Positions 35,160 through 47,264 of a stretch of 64,000 nucleotides of DNA are shown one piece after another; position 1 is the first letter of the stretch, and every line of letters starts with the position of its first letter. This DNA comes from Atherinomorus stipes (lineage: Eukaryota; Chordata; Actinopteri; Atheriniformes; Atherinidae), in the NCBI GenBank assembly GCA_023101725.1, contig JALJCO010010222.1:124001-188000 (forward strand), written 5' to 3'. Both the position numbers and the translations under genes were made by a program. Below the pieces are notes generated by a model. The model was not told the origin of the DNA. It worked only from the letters and a program-made list of their open reading frames with translations, and did no database searches.

Positions 35160-37050
35160 CCAAGAGTAGCCAGGAACATTAGATACAGAAACGGGGGCCA
35201 GTTTACATATTGGTAGTTCTGCTCCAATTCCCTTGCTTGCAGTTTAAAAACATCCCAATTTGCACAAAATGTAAGGAGTTTGTCCTTTGCACACTTCCCC
35301 TTTCCACCAAATGTCCAAAAAATCAAAAAGGTTGTTTTTCTTAACCTCAGTTCTTGGATTGTCGGAGGAATAAAAATGCTTCAGGAGTTCATGCTGAGTT
35401 GTATTTGTAGGTCTCTGGTCTGAATGAACAGCGATCATGTCTCGCAGCATAAAGCTCGCTGTATAGCTTTGGTCCTCTAAAAGCCATTAGCAAGCCTCTC
35501 TCTCTCTCTCTCCGTCTCCGTTTCCCTGACTCACCCTGGCATGGTGCCGAGACACAGCTGTGAAAATTACAGGTCTGTTTCGTGGAAACGGAGAAGAAGA
35601 AGAGGCAGGGCTGGTGTGGAGAGAAAGAGAAGGAGAGCCACAGACTGGCGTCAGCTGTCCACCGGTCCACAGCTGCAGTGGATGTGGAGCTTTCAGAGCC
35701 AGGGGTCTTGCTAATTTCTCACACACACTAGGATCGTTTACATGGGGGTTTGTGTGTGTGTGTTTTATGCTGTTTTGGCTGTGACCAAACAGAACAGAAG
35801 CTCTTAGTGTGGCTGACAAACGTCAGGCTCCTTCAGTGAAAAGCACATGGCACAGAGCGTCCTTCAGTTTGGCAGATGCTAAAAGCATGACTGAGACCCT
35901 GGCAGGTGGGCAGGAGGGGCCACCCTCCCCCCTCACTCCTTCCTCAGCTGGGCTCAAAATCCAGTGACAGGCCTCGTCTATCAGAGAGTCATTGTTCATG
36001 ATGATGACAAGAATCTCTCCCAGTCTCCATTCAGTGCCACAGCATCTCCATCCATCACTCTCTTGTCTTCTGCCTCCCCCTCTTTGTCACTGTCTCTCAC
36101 ACATTCTCTTAATTTTTCTTCCCCTTGTTGCCACCTGCTCTCACAGGAAGTCCATGTCAAACTTCCACGTATCTGAGAGGAGCTGTCAGGCAAAGAAAAA
36201 CAGGAGACTGAATGGGGGGGGGGGTAAAATAAATCACCCTTTCTGATTTCTACCGAGTTTGACTTTCCTCTTGCTCAATGAGATGTGAGGTGTGAGATTC
36301 CCTCCCCTCTTTCTGTCTCTCCTGGTGCTTCCCTTCGATTTTTCTGAATTCAGTCTTCATCACCGTCTCTCTAGTTCCCTTTTTTCTTCTCTCCTCCCTC
36401 TTTTGCTAGTCAGGCTGTCTGGCATCTTGCCGGGTCTCTTTGAAGAGGAACAGTAGAAGCAGATAATTACGCTTCCTGTCCTGTATCTGCTCTGTAGTGC
36501 TCAACTGTCATCTGTACATCTGTAGGCTACATGCTGAAGCTGACAAACGGCTCGCTGCCTGCACTGCTGTGTAGCAGACTTATGGTTTTAAACTTGATGT
36601 GTTTCTCTGTTTCCATGACAAATTGTCTTTTTGAAGTTATGTTTTGACTCGACACACGTGCAGTTAAGCTGCTTTAATGTAATCTGTCTACTAAAGGCTC
36701 AGATTGTCATCCACTTTCACATGCTTTGCACCTTAGCTGCTTTAGGTTTATTCTGTGGTCTGGCCTCCTTATTAAGCCACGAAATGTTCACATCTCTTTT
36801 TCGGTTCAGGTCTCTGATGCTGCAGCTCTGCATTTCCTTATTGCTAACATGGGACAGACGAACCCAGGAACAAGCACCATCTTTTATGAATGAGTTGTTC
36901 TCGTACAAACTGGCCAAGTGTCCCGGCTAGCCACGCATGACACAAACATTTCTTTTTTACACAGTATACAGAAAACCCTTGTTGAGCATGCAGTGCTCAG
37001 CCGATCAGTGATGCTATTTGCACCAGATATGCACATGCACCAAGGTGGAA
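35160..37050. other. intergenic, CT-rich patches, nothing recognised
   Basis: CT/GA-rich patches occur at 35496-35520 and 36040-36420, with a G-run near 36215. No coding homology or repeat ends were seen. Confidence 0.4.
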
Positions 37051-37059
37051 GCTGAAGAG

Positions 37060-37424
37060 TAGGAATGCACAATTTTGGATTTTTGGCCGATATCAAATAT
37101 GCCGATATTGCAAAACTCACGTGGCTGATAATGGATAACAATATTAAAGCTGAAAATGAGGTGGTATTCATTCCTTGTGAAAAATTTGAAAAATACTTCT
37201 GCTACATTTGCTGCAGATCCGGTAGTTGCCAGATGCGTAATAATATCGCATGGTGGGCGGGGCCTTACATTGTTCCCATGCCCCACAATTTAAAAAAGAA
37301 AAATAAAACCCCAGCATTACGCACGATTCATTACCAAATGGTGCCTATTTTGGTTAATTTTATTGGTCGATATCCGGTTGATATCAATGTTCAGTTTTAA
37401 AGCCAATAACATTGTGCATCTCTA
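37060..37424. mobile_element. hAT-like MITE, 365 bp, no visible target duplication
   Basis: The ends are TAGGAATGCACAAT and, inverted, TAGAGATGCACAAT. The interior has ggccgatatcaaatatgccgatatt near one end and ttggtcgatatccggttgatatc near the other. The left flank (ctgaagag) and right flank (attttttt) do not match. The right flank is the start of a SINE, so one side may have been rearranged. Confidence 0.75.
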
Positions 37425-37608
37425 ATTTTTTTAAGAATTTTTGGGCTCAAGTGGCCTTTATATCACAGCATGTTGACATGAAAGGGAGACGGAGAGAGTA
37501 GAGGATGACATACAGGAAAGGGTCCTAGGCTGGATATCAAACATGGTAGTAGCCTCTGAACGTGGAGCTTCTGCTCAACCCGTTTAGCTAAACACCATGC
37601 AACTCTAC
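37425..37608 (-). mobile_element. tRNA-derived SINE, minus orientation
   Basis: The minus strand carries a tRNA-like head with box A-like TTAGCTAAACGGGTTGAGC (37573-37591) and box B-like GTTTGATATCC (37532-37542). A body follows that reads in plus orientation 'tttgggctcaagtggcctttatatca ... gggagacggagagagtagaggatgacatacaggaaaggg'. This is the pattern of a common fish SINE. Head and body are diverged, so it is old. Confidence 0.72.
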
Positions 37609-37609
37609 T

Positions 37610-40600
37610 GAAAAGTTCTTTATTCAGCAGAGTGTGCAAAATCCAGCAGATCTGAGATATGTTTTATGTTTAAACACATTATTTCATCATTCAGGTCACT
37701 GGGTTTAATTTGTCATCTTGCATGATTATGAGTAGAATCCTCTGCTGGTGTCCTGCTTGTTGCCTGCAGCAGTTTGTGTGTAAAGCTGTGTGTTTTATTT
37801 GCATGTAGAGTGACTGGAGACAGATTATAATACAGGGTGTAAACTTGCGCACTAATGGCTCTCCACTTGCGATCAGATCACCAAAGATGCACATTAAAAC
37901 TAGAAACACAGCCTTATAACAAGACACTGAAGTGGTTTAAAGGAGAAAACATCCTGAGTGACCTCAGTGGATCATTAGTGTATGTTCTGATGTATCGCAC
38001 TGAAAACAAATTTAGCTTTAATATGAGAGTCACTTCCTCTTCTACTGTATTTTGAAGCCAATCTGTCCTCGTGTTGATAAGCACTGCTTTGTTGAGGAAA
38101 AATCGAATAAATTCTTATGAAAGCATGAATACATACTGGCCATCTGTATTCCATTTTCTGTCCAAACACTGGCAAAACAACAAAACAAAAGTGTATGCAA
38201 TGAAAGGCTTCTGTTTTTTTGTTTTGCCCCCCCCCCCCACCACCCACCCACCCCAAGTATAATAGCTGGAAAAATGATCTGGGTCACTTTCTGTCTTCAC
38301 AAATGTCTGCATGATTAGGGAGCAGCTGCAGCACAGTTGCAACTTTAAATCTCCGTATTACTAGTCGGGGTTTTGTTTCAATATCATTAAGCTACAAATA
38401 ATAGCTCACTATTTTTAGGGGCATTTTTATGTAAGATCTTTGCCTCGTTTAACATCATTTTCTTCTCATTTTTAAGAGAAATCAAAGTGAAATGGAGAGT
38501 CTAGTTGATTTTATGTGGCTTAGCTCAACTGGTAGATCACTCACCCCTAACTGAAAGCATGTTTGCTCATTTGTGGCAACCTCTTAGCAAATTCTTGTAC
38601 CTGATGGAGTAGATAAACCTGAAATATATATCGGCAACAACAGACCAATATTTTTAAGTTTAGTTAGTGAATTATTGTAACAAATTGGGCAATAAATAAC
38701 TTTACTTCCCAGAAGTTATTTATGAACCAACATTATTCAGTAAATACTTTTCTGTTTTGACAGTACTTCAAGCCCAAGAGTACATCTGTTTTTAGTCTTT
38801 TTTTATTACCATTTGACATGTTTTTCAATATCAAAATAATTTTTCAGATTTCTGATATTTGCAATACAGTCAAATTTATCCATAGAGCCAAAAGATTTAG
38901 TTTTTATTTGAACCCAGTCAGAGCTAAGTTTTTTTAAAAGCAGCTTTTTAAATATGGAACTTGAAACATGAAGTGAAAACTGACATCATAAATGTTCAGC
39001 TTTTATGATAAATGACTACTTTGTCCTTGTGTATTGTATTTAAAAAGGAAAATAATAGTTTGTGTTGGAAATGTTGATGTGATTTTTGCATCAGTCTAGG
39101 CATGAATGGTAATAAGTACATACGTCATTCCAGATTATACTGGGTTAAAGGGAAATTAAAGGGCAACCAAATGTTAAATGGATGCCGGTTTTTAAGGAGA
39201 AATATGTGGTTGGTGGCTTAGTAATGTCAGTTCTACAACATCCAGTCTTCAGGATTGTAATGTTTTTTATTGGTCACTATTTAAGGACTGTTTATGTTTA
39301 CTTCAGCTCAGAAGTAGCCTTATCTTAAGAGTTTAAATGCAATGTAAAGAGTTAAAGAAAGCATTTTTCTGAGTGTAGAAAAGTTCAAGATCATACTTTA
39401 TTTATAGTGGATAGTTAAAGTTTGCCATTGCCTTTGCTTGGTGATGCTCTGGAAGCCCGAAGGTGGCTGGCCTGTTGCAGAATCTGAGCTCCGACTTTTC
39501 AGCAGGGCCAAACGGAGTGAGAGATCAATAAAGTATTACAGTGTTATTTCACTCTCCGCTATGCCATCTCTCTCCCTTCACAATGAAAAATTCATCATTG
39601 TCAGTAAACATCTCCTGAGATAAGAGTTTCTGGGGCAGCCTTTTGTTGAATACAGATGGAAGACCAAATGTAGACCAGTTTTGAGACATCTGAGATAGAA
39701 ATGTTGGTAAATATGATGATACAGATCAACTTTAGAGAAAAAAAAGGCTGTTTAAAAGGGGGGGAAAGGGTATTTTTACTTTGGCCATGCTAAACAGTTA
39801 TTGGATGGGAAATGTGCTGTCCAATAATTCTTTAAAGGAGTTGCATAATATTTTTTTTAAATGCTAAAATGTGCAATGATGGTGAGACATCACTGCTGTT
39901 TACTCGCTGCTCTTTAGCATTATTTATTGAACGAAACAGGCAGCTGTTAACTGAGGAAAAACTTCAAAAATCTACTGTGCAACCACAGCCCTGACATTAT
40001 GTGGTGTGGCTTCATTTAAATACACAAATTCCTGCATGAGATGGGCCCAGTACGTGTGGACTTTACCCAGCCAGCTCTCTAATATAATGTCCACTAAACA
40101 TGTAAACAGAGCTGGTGTGTCTCTGAGGAATTCACAGTGATAGAGTGCACGTTAACAGTTGCTATATACTTTTTGTCTGTTTTCCAGTCTATTGCTTTCA
40201 ACTGGTTTGAAATTGTGGCTAATCTTGAATAGCTGTTACTGATATGAGCACATAAACGGTCTCCACAAGATGGAAACACTTGAGATTTAAGATCGGATGT
40301 AATTCTTCAGACATTGAAGTTCATTTGTGAAAACAGCATATGCTGTTCACTTATTTCCAAGCCACAAAAATAAGAGGTATTTTGCTTGTATACATAAATT
40401 CAAAGGAGAATTTAGCTGCTAAAAAGACAAATGTTTATCTTTGGAGTTCTTGGAGGAAAAAAAAATGGGCTTAAACAAGAGGAAATTTTTGCCAGATTGT
40501 GAGAAATTAACTGTTGAGTGAAATGTTGTTCTGCATGATTTACTAGAACCATTTAGGCTGAAAATCTACTTACTTTTCATTAAAGGTAGGGTGGATGATG

Positions 40601-40850
40601 TTTTCCAGGAGTATTTTTTTTTTTTTTTTTATTTTATTTTACTATATTGCTTAAAATCTCCTCCACACCCTGGTTGCAGCCAAATAATTAAATGCTCTAA
40701 CAAAAAATTAAAAAATTACTCACCTGTGGAACAGACAGGACTGGAAAAACCCCATCCAATCGTCTTGAACGGCCCGTACTTATTGATTGAATAATGATAT
40801 GTCTATCAAACTCAAAAGCTTGCAACTCACCATGAACTACTCGCAGTGTA
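37610..40850. other. intergenic, nothing recognised
   Basis: AT-rich sequence. A C-run with CCACCC units lies at 38227-38255 and a T-run at 40615-40630. A tRNA-like phrase at 38519-38560 lacks a box B and is not called. Confidence 0.4.
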
Positions 40851-40851
40851 G

Positions 40852-40918
40852 ACCAGTGTTTCGCAATCCTGGTCCTCAAGTACCCCAGCCCTGCATATTT
40901 TAGTTCTGTCCAACTCTT
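40852..40918. repeat. dispersed fish repeat fragment
   Basis: The stretch 'gaccagtgtttcgcaatcctggtcctcaagtaccccagccctgcatattttag' is of the same general type as the repeat at 12791-12895. It is short and without ends. Confidence 0.4.
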
Positions 40919-41349
40919 AGTATAGCATCAGTATGTCTGAGGCCACAGATTATGCTGACACTCTACTAGAAGCTGAGAGAAATCGGTACAAGGAGAAACT
41001 GGGGGCTGATTGGTGACTATTGAGATTAAGCCCGAACTTGACTGAAAAAGCAATGTTCATAGCTTTACTTTTGAACATCTGATTTGAAAAAAAAAGTACC
41101 AGATGTAGGGAGTAGCTCGTGTCCAAAACAAGAGGGGAATGCGATATGCTAAAAATGACATATTGAAAGTCCTGCTTCCCCTGCTGTGATTGGTCCAGTC
41201 ATTTTTTTACCGAGGTGGAAATTGGCGTCCAACAGAGGATGGCCAGATTGACCTGCGGTGTATCTCATACATGGCGTTAGTCAGGCTGGCTTGCCAGTTC
41301 ATAACAAAGTCATCTCAGGGCTCTTCAGACATATCAGTTTGAGTCAATT

Positions 41350-41455
41350 CATAATACAGGGTGGCTGCAGGGTCTTGAATATTAAAGTTGATCAATCAAA
41401 TTTGGTAAAATTAAGACCCTTAAAAAGCATTGAAAAAGTCTTTAATTAGAATTTT
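41350..41455. repeat. possible MITE fragment
   Basis: The stretch 'cagggtggctgcagggtcttgaat ... ttaagacccttaaaaagcattgaaaaagtcttt' resembles a dispersed fish repeat beginning CAGGGTTTCCGCAGGGTC. Only one end is visible. Confidence 0.3.
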
Positions 41456-42263
41456 GAGGTGATAAATTTTGTTGGTATTCAAGCTGCGTCCAAATAGTTG
41501 AACGACAAAAGTATTCGCGAAGAACTGGTACTAACTGAAAACTGGTAGAATAGAATGCAAAGCAAATTAGTTAAAACGCGGCATAAATTTTAGTTGGAGT
41601 TGGTGTTTTTATTTATTTATTTTTTTTTTTTACCAAGTTTTCCTTGTTTATAAGCTGGTAGCTTGAGTGTTTGACATACAGTAAGGTATGTTTAAATAAA
41701 CGTTGCCTTGGGTTTAAGTTTTTCTTCCGAGCTGTATTCTTTCCCTGCATTTCTGAATTACACATGGTGTTACTCTACAGATTTCGTTCCGGACTACAAC
41801 TGTTGAGAAAGTCAAAGGATAACTTTTTTTCAACCTAAACCTTACTTCTAGAAATTTATGCGCACATTTACTCACCAGTAACATTTCTGTCACTGACTCC
41901 TTCGCAAGATATTTAGATTTCACGCCATCAGTGTATATCCATTTCCGTTAGTTTTAAGGGAATTCTCCACACTTCTACTGGCCGTGCGCGCCCCCTAACA
42001 CGCCCCCAAAGCCAGCCAGAGAACAGCAAACTAACTCTGAACTCACAGGACAATAGTTCTCATTTGTTTGTTTATTCATCTTAAAGCTTTGGTGAAATTA
42101 AGGAGTTTTGCTGCAGATAATGCTTTATAGAGGCCCACTCGCGCTGCCCCCTTCACCCGCATTATATTATGGATACATGTATACGCTGGCGGCGAGAAAT
42201 GTGAATATTGTCCGAAGGAATCGGAGTGACCAACCAATACCAACACTGAGCCAACGTTGGAGC

Positions 42264-43446
42264 CGAGGCCGGCGTCAAGCAGGGGCAAGAAGGGGCACTT
42301 CCCCCCCAAACAAACACTGTGCCCCCTCATATCAAATCTGCCAAAGACAGCACGAGATTTCCAGATTCCCGCAACACTCTGCATCGTTCTGTGCTCCCCC
42401 ACCCCCCTGCACGCACCGCGTGTCGGCTACAGGAGGATCTACCGTCTCCAGAGCCGCTAGTTCTGCATGCTGGTTCAGCTCTGAGGACCATCAGCTGCAT
42501 CCTCACACCAAACGTGGAGACACCGCGGAGCTGCACGTCTGTCATCAGAAGCGTTTCAGGGTGGAATGTTTCTGCCATCGCTGGATTTTTTCAGTTAAAG
42601 GTTAATAATAATCCCGCAAAAGGTTATTTAGACAGTCCAACTATGTGATTGCTCTGGTTCATCACTTTCCCTTGTTTTTCTGTGCATCTACCATGGATAA
42701 GTGAATTAAAACATATAAACGTCGCATCGTTCAAGCTGTCCAGTGAGAGACTCTCTCACCTGATGGCCTGGTGAATGCAGAGGCAGTGTTTGTAATGGAT
42801 AAAGTGTGCAAGCGTCCAAACCGCATTCTGCGAGGGCGGACTGTGCACGAGAGGAAAAGGTTGCAACAGTAAATAATGTAAGCTTATATATGCAATCGCG
42901 AAGCAGCACACGAGAGCAAAAGAAAAGGTTTAATTTTAAGCTTGTTTTCACATCAACTTTTGGGGAGGTTGCTCCGTTTTCTGTGAAGGCCAGATGCTGC
43001 TGAGGAAGTTGCTGTCACCAACAGTGTGGGGGAAAAGAGGAGACGGGGCGGGGGACAGAGAAAGCGCATATGAATTAAATGTCTAAAACAGACTGAAAAT
43101 AAATGTAACGTCCTTACCGTACTGTAAGTTTGACTCTTTTTCCACTCCTGCTGCTTTCAGCAGCTCATTATGGAGCTTTATATAGACTTTCTGAATCTTT
43201 TTTTTAACCAAACTCAGACTATAGACGACAGCGTGATGTAGCTTAGAATAAAAGATATTGTTGTTGGTTAAAACTTTGATAGTGGATATTTGATTTTTTT
43301 TCTTATTTTATTTACCCTATTATTGTTGATATTTTCTGGCCTATTATTGTTGACAGTTTCTGTTTCCCCCTGAAGGATTGCCACCTTATTGTGGTCAGGG
43401 GGGTTAATGGTCAGCTCTGTTTGGTTGTTTGTTTAAACAAACAAAC

Positions 43447-43493
<47 letters not shown>

Positions 43494-44229
43494 CATATAT
43501 ATACATGGAAAAAATAAAGCAATCAACTTTTCATAAAAAATCATGGTTATGCAATTGGGTACCAACTGTGGTGTGAATCATGTGACTAAAAGACAGAAAA
43601 GAAAATCTAGAATGCCTGAAAGCCGTTTTTGGAAGTACAATACCATAGTTACTGATGTATGAACTTAATAACCAAAATCACTTATAAAGAAAAGCATGGA
43701 AAATGGCTACAGTAGATATCAGTTCTTAAATTAAACTCTTATGAGCTATTTTTGTTGTTATCATTATATTTGTCCAGACAAATGTACTTTTAATAGTACC
43801 AGGCATTAAAAGAAATATGAGACAACGAGGGGGTCTCTTCATTATTCCATCACTGTGTATATGTGTACTGTAGCCTATGTATATAATGTTGATTTGAGAT
43901 GAGATGTCAAATGGTCTAATGGTGTCAATAAGACAATCGTATGTTGTTGGTTGTAAACTATGAAAAAAAAAAAAATTTTTTTTTTTTTATATAATGATTT
44001 TTTTTTTTCCAAGGAAGAATTTGGGGGGGGGGGTTGATAGAGAGAGTGTAGTGGAATCAGTAGAGAGGATTAGACAGAGGCAGACATGCAGTCAATTCGG
44101 AAAAAACCACCAAGAAAACGGTTATTAATAACAAAAAAATAGGCTGAAGCATGACTTGTTGTGTACACACGATGCCCCCTTCACATTTCTGCATGCCCCC
44201 TCATGTATGTATTCCAGGAACCGGCCCTG
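42264..44229. mobile_element. non-autonomous hAT-like element, 1966 bp, with 8-bp target duplication
   Basis: The left end is cgaggccgg (42264-42272) and the right end is ccggccctg (44221-44229), whose inverse is cagggccgg, so seven of nine bases match. Subterminal sequence on both sides has ggggca / tgccccc motifs. The perfect duplication GTTGGAGC flanks it at 42256-42263 and 44230-44237. Inside are a GC-rich left part, an AT microsatellite (43452-43489) and A/T/G homopolymers near 43960-44035. No hAT transposase domain was found on either strand, so it would depend on another element. Confidence 0.8.
43452..43506. repeat. TA microsatellite
   Basis: About 38 bases of (AT)n plus interrupted units, lying within the hAT-like element. 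Confidence 0.92.
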
Positions 44230-44239
44230 GTTGGAGCAA

Positions 44240-45510
44240 GCCGCACATGGTCGGAAACGTTTAGTTCTGCAGGTTGGCATTGTGCACCTCTCTGCAGTGT
44301 GTTGCAGTGTGTTTATTGCAGTGCAGGTCAGCTCTCAGCAGTCTATACTCCCCCACTTTCCCCTGGTGCTCACGCCTCATTAACTCAACACACTCCGCTC
44401 CTTTACAGCTGTTAATTACACATCGTAAAGCTGATATTGATGAGGACAATCAGCATTTATCCCAATTAAGCTCAGTTCTGACTGCGTGCTAACTTGATGC
44501 CATAACAGCTTCCCAATCAGTTTGTTGATGTTTGCTTTTTAAACAATAAGTTGGTGCATATATGGAGGATTTCCTGTTATTTCAATACCGAGTCAGGCGT
44601 ACTGAGCGGTCATTTTTTACAGCGTGCATTTTGCTTGTGTCATAACAAGCAGCTATATTTGTTTTGTGAAGAAGTAATAGAGATAATAAAAGCCAAGCAT
44701 TGATCATTATAATTGGATTGAATGCATCATTAAGAGCAGAGGATACAGTAAATGAGCCTAATCAGGAGGGAAACGTCCTTCTATTAGCGCTGTCGCTGAT
44801 ATGAGAAAAAAAAAAATGACTGGAATGCTTCCTCAGGGATTCAAGTGATTAATATAATACTCATTAGTGAGTTGATGGTGATTTGAATACTTAAGGACTT
44901 ATATGTTGCTGTTACAGTAATGCTTAAACTGAATCATCATGTTTTAAATGGAAATACCAGGTGAACTTATTGGCTGCTTTTTAGTACCTAAAATGTCTGC
45001 ATCTGTGTTGGGCAGATTTACACATATTAGTTGCAGGAAGGGACTCATTGTGTGAACAGCAGACATAAAGATTCCAGTTAATGGTTTTTACTGCCAAAAC
45101 AAACGGCAGAGGAGCAAACAGGAAAACCACTCAGTGCAACAAATATAAGACTGTATTTACTCTGAGGTCATCACCTGGCTGACCGTGTCCAATTAGAAGA
45201 AGTTGGCTAAGAAACGCAACTCGGCTGTTTTCTAATAAACTTGATGAGTCTTCAGGATGTTTCGTTTTGGTGTTGCATTCAAGGTTATGTGTGATTGAAA
45301 AGCCAAGTTCAGACTGCAAGCTTTAGTATTTAGCTATGTTGTGTTTTCAAGAAGGGTGGTTTTTCTGAAATGATGCTGCAGTTACAGAATCAAAGTTTTA
45401 TCCAAAAGCAAGAGTCTGGAAATGCTTCATGCTACAGTTAGTTGACATGTAATCCTAAGAGGATGCTTTTTGGTCAGTTTGTGATGCTTTAGCTGCCAGA
45501 CATAAGAAAC
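44240..45510. other. intergenic, nothing recognised
   Basis: Single-copy-looking sequence without coding homology. Open frames here overlap on several frames with no family match. Confidence 0.4.
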
Positions 45511-45514
45511 ATGA

Positions 45515-46790
45515 TCCATTGATCCATTCTCATTCTTTTTGATCTCACAGCAGCTTTTGACACCATTTCCCACACTACTCTCCTCAATAGATTAGTGTCC
45601 ATCGGTATCACCCACACTCCTTTAGCCTGGTTCACCTCATATCTGTCCGACCGAACTCTGTTCATATCCCTTGAATCTCATAAATCCATCTCCTTTCCTG
45701 TTTCAGCTGGCGTACCCCAAGGTTCTGTCCTGGGGCCCCTCCTGTTTATCATTTACATCCTCCCCATTGGTCACATTCTCCGGAAACACAACATTAATAT
45801 CCATTGCTACACGGACAAGACCCAGCTCTACCTTTCTGCCAAACCATCTTCTTCACTTCCACCATCCGCCCTTACCCTTGATCTCCAAGAAATTCATTCT
45901 TGGTTTTCATCCAATTTTCTCAAACTAAACAGCCCTGAAACTGAAGTCCTCATTGGTACGCCTCTCAATCTCTCCAAAGCCAATAGTTTCTCCATTACCA
46001 TTGACAATACGTCTGTCCTCCCCTCAGCTCAGGTTAAGAGTCTGGGTGTCGTCCTCGACAGCACACTCTTCAGCCTCACATCAACATCACCCGTTCCGCC
46101 TACTTTCACCGACGCAACATCTCCCACCTCCGTCCCTCTCTCACTCCTCACGCTACAGCTATTCTTGTCCATAGTCTCATCACTTCTCGAATCGATTACT
46201 GTAATTCACTTCTCTATGGCCTCCCGAATAAATCCCTACAGAAGCTGCAGCTCCCTCAGAACTCTGCTGCCCGTCTGATCACCTGGACCCCCATGTCTCA
46301 TCATATCACTCATAAACTCCACTGGTTTCCAATCAAAGAGTTGCTTTCAAAATACTTCTCATTACCTTCAAGGCTCTCCATAACATGGCTCCCTTCTACA
46401 TCTCAGACCTTCTCCACTTAAACACCCCAGTCTGCTCACTAAGATCCTCCAACACCTGCCAGCTTTCTGTCCCTCAGGCCCGTCTCACCACTATGGGCCA
46501 CAGGGCATTCAGTCAGTCTGCCCCCCACCTCTGGAACTCCCTCCCTATCCATCTCTGAACCCTGGACTCATTTATTCGTTTCAAAATTGGACTCAAAACA
46601 TTTCTGTTTAGACAATCATACCCCACCTAGTCTCCTCACAAAATCCCATTGGTCCTGGTTTGATACCAGTTTTAGTTTGTCATTTGTATTTCATTTAGTT
46701 TTTTTATGTTTTTTATGTTTTTAATGTCTGTGTACAGTGATCTTGGGTGTTTTGTTAAGGCGCTTTTAAATAAAATGTATTATTACTACA
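45515..46790 (+). mobile_element. L2-like LINE fragment, mutated catalytic box
   Basis: The first coding part (45534 onward) reads [19 protein letters not shown], then [21 protein letters not shown] and [13 protein letters not shown] in place of the usual [27 protein letters not shown] and [11 protein letters not shown] follow, before frameshifts. C-terminal L2-type sequence continues to about 46620, and the tail ends in gcgcttttaaataaaatgtattatt. The family differs from the copy at 28040. It is 5'-truncated and inactive. Confidence 0.85.
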
Positions 46791-46950
46791 TGAATGAGTC
46801 ACCATATTGGTAGTTGGCTATTGTTCTAGCAAAAAAGTGTGAAGAAAATCGGCTTTTTGAAGAGAAGACGTGAGTGAACTTAAAAATTATCTGGATGTGT
46901 TAGTCTGGTTTTAAGAAGCTTGATTTTGAACAATTTTGGTCAGACTAATT

Positions 46951-47255
46951 TAGGGCTGGGAAAATTTACAGACATCGGAATTTACAGTAATAACCGACGT
47001 CATTTTGCTCATGTCGATATGTTAGATGCTTTAATAAAATTAAATGAAAAGTTGTTTTTTTCCGTTTTGTCTGTTTTATAGATGGGCTGTGCTCATGTCC
47101 CTTGAAGCTGCCAAGCTACTGAAAATGTACCATCTGTAATCACAAGACTCCATCCCATCCAGTCTGTAACTAATTATCGTGAATTTTTCGTTACTGGAGT
47201 GAACTGCTTAATATATCGTGGTGATATTGATTTTCGGACATATCACCTAGCCCTA
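46951..47255. mobile_element. hAT-type MITE, 305 bp, with 8-bp target duplication
   Basis: The ends are TAGGGCTGGG and, inverted, TAGGGCTAGGTGATATG. The perfect duplication GACTAATT is at 46943-46950 and 47256-47263. The interior has atatcgtggtgatattga motifs. Its end resembles that of the MITE at 34860, but its interior does not. Confidence 0.9.
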
Positions 47256-47264
47256 GACTAATTT

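Noticed and set aside
38519..38590. tRNA-like phrase ttagctcaactggtagatcac
   Set aside because: It has a box A-like stretch but no box B and cannot fold as a complete tRNA; at most a SINE scrap.
42108..42605. 165-codon open frame on the plus strand
   Set aside because: It crosses the left boundary of the hAT-like element defined by the 8-bp duplication and has no family match; competing frames on both strands are equally long.
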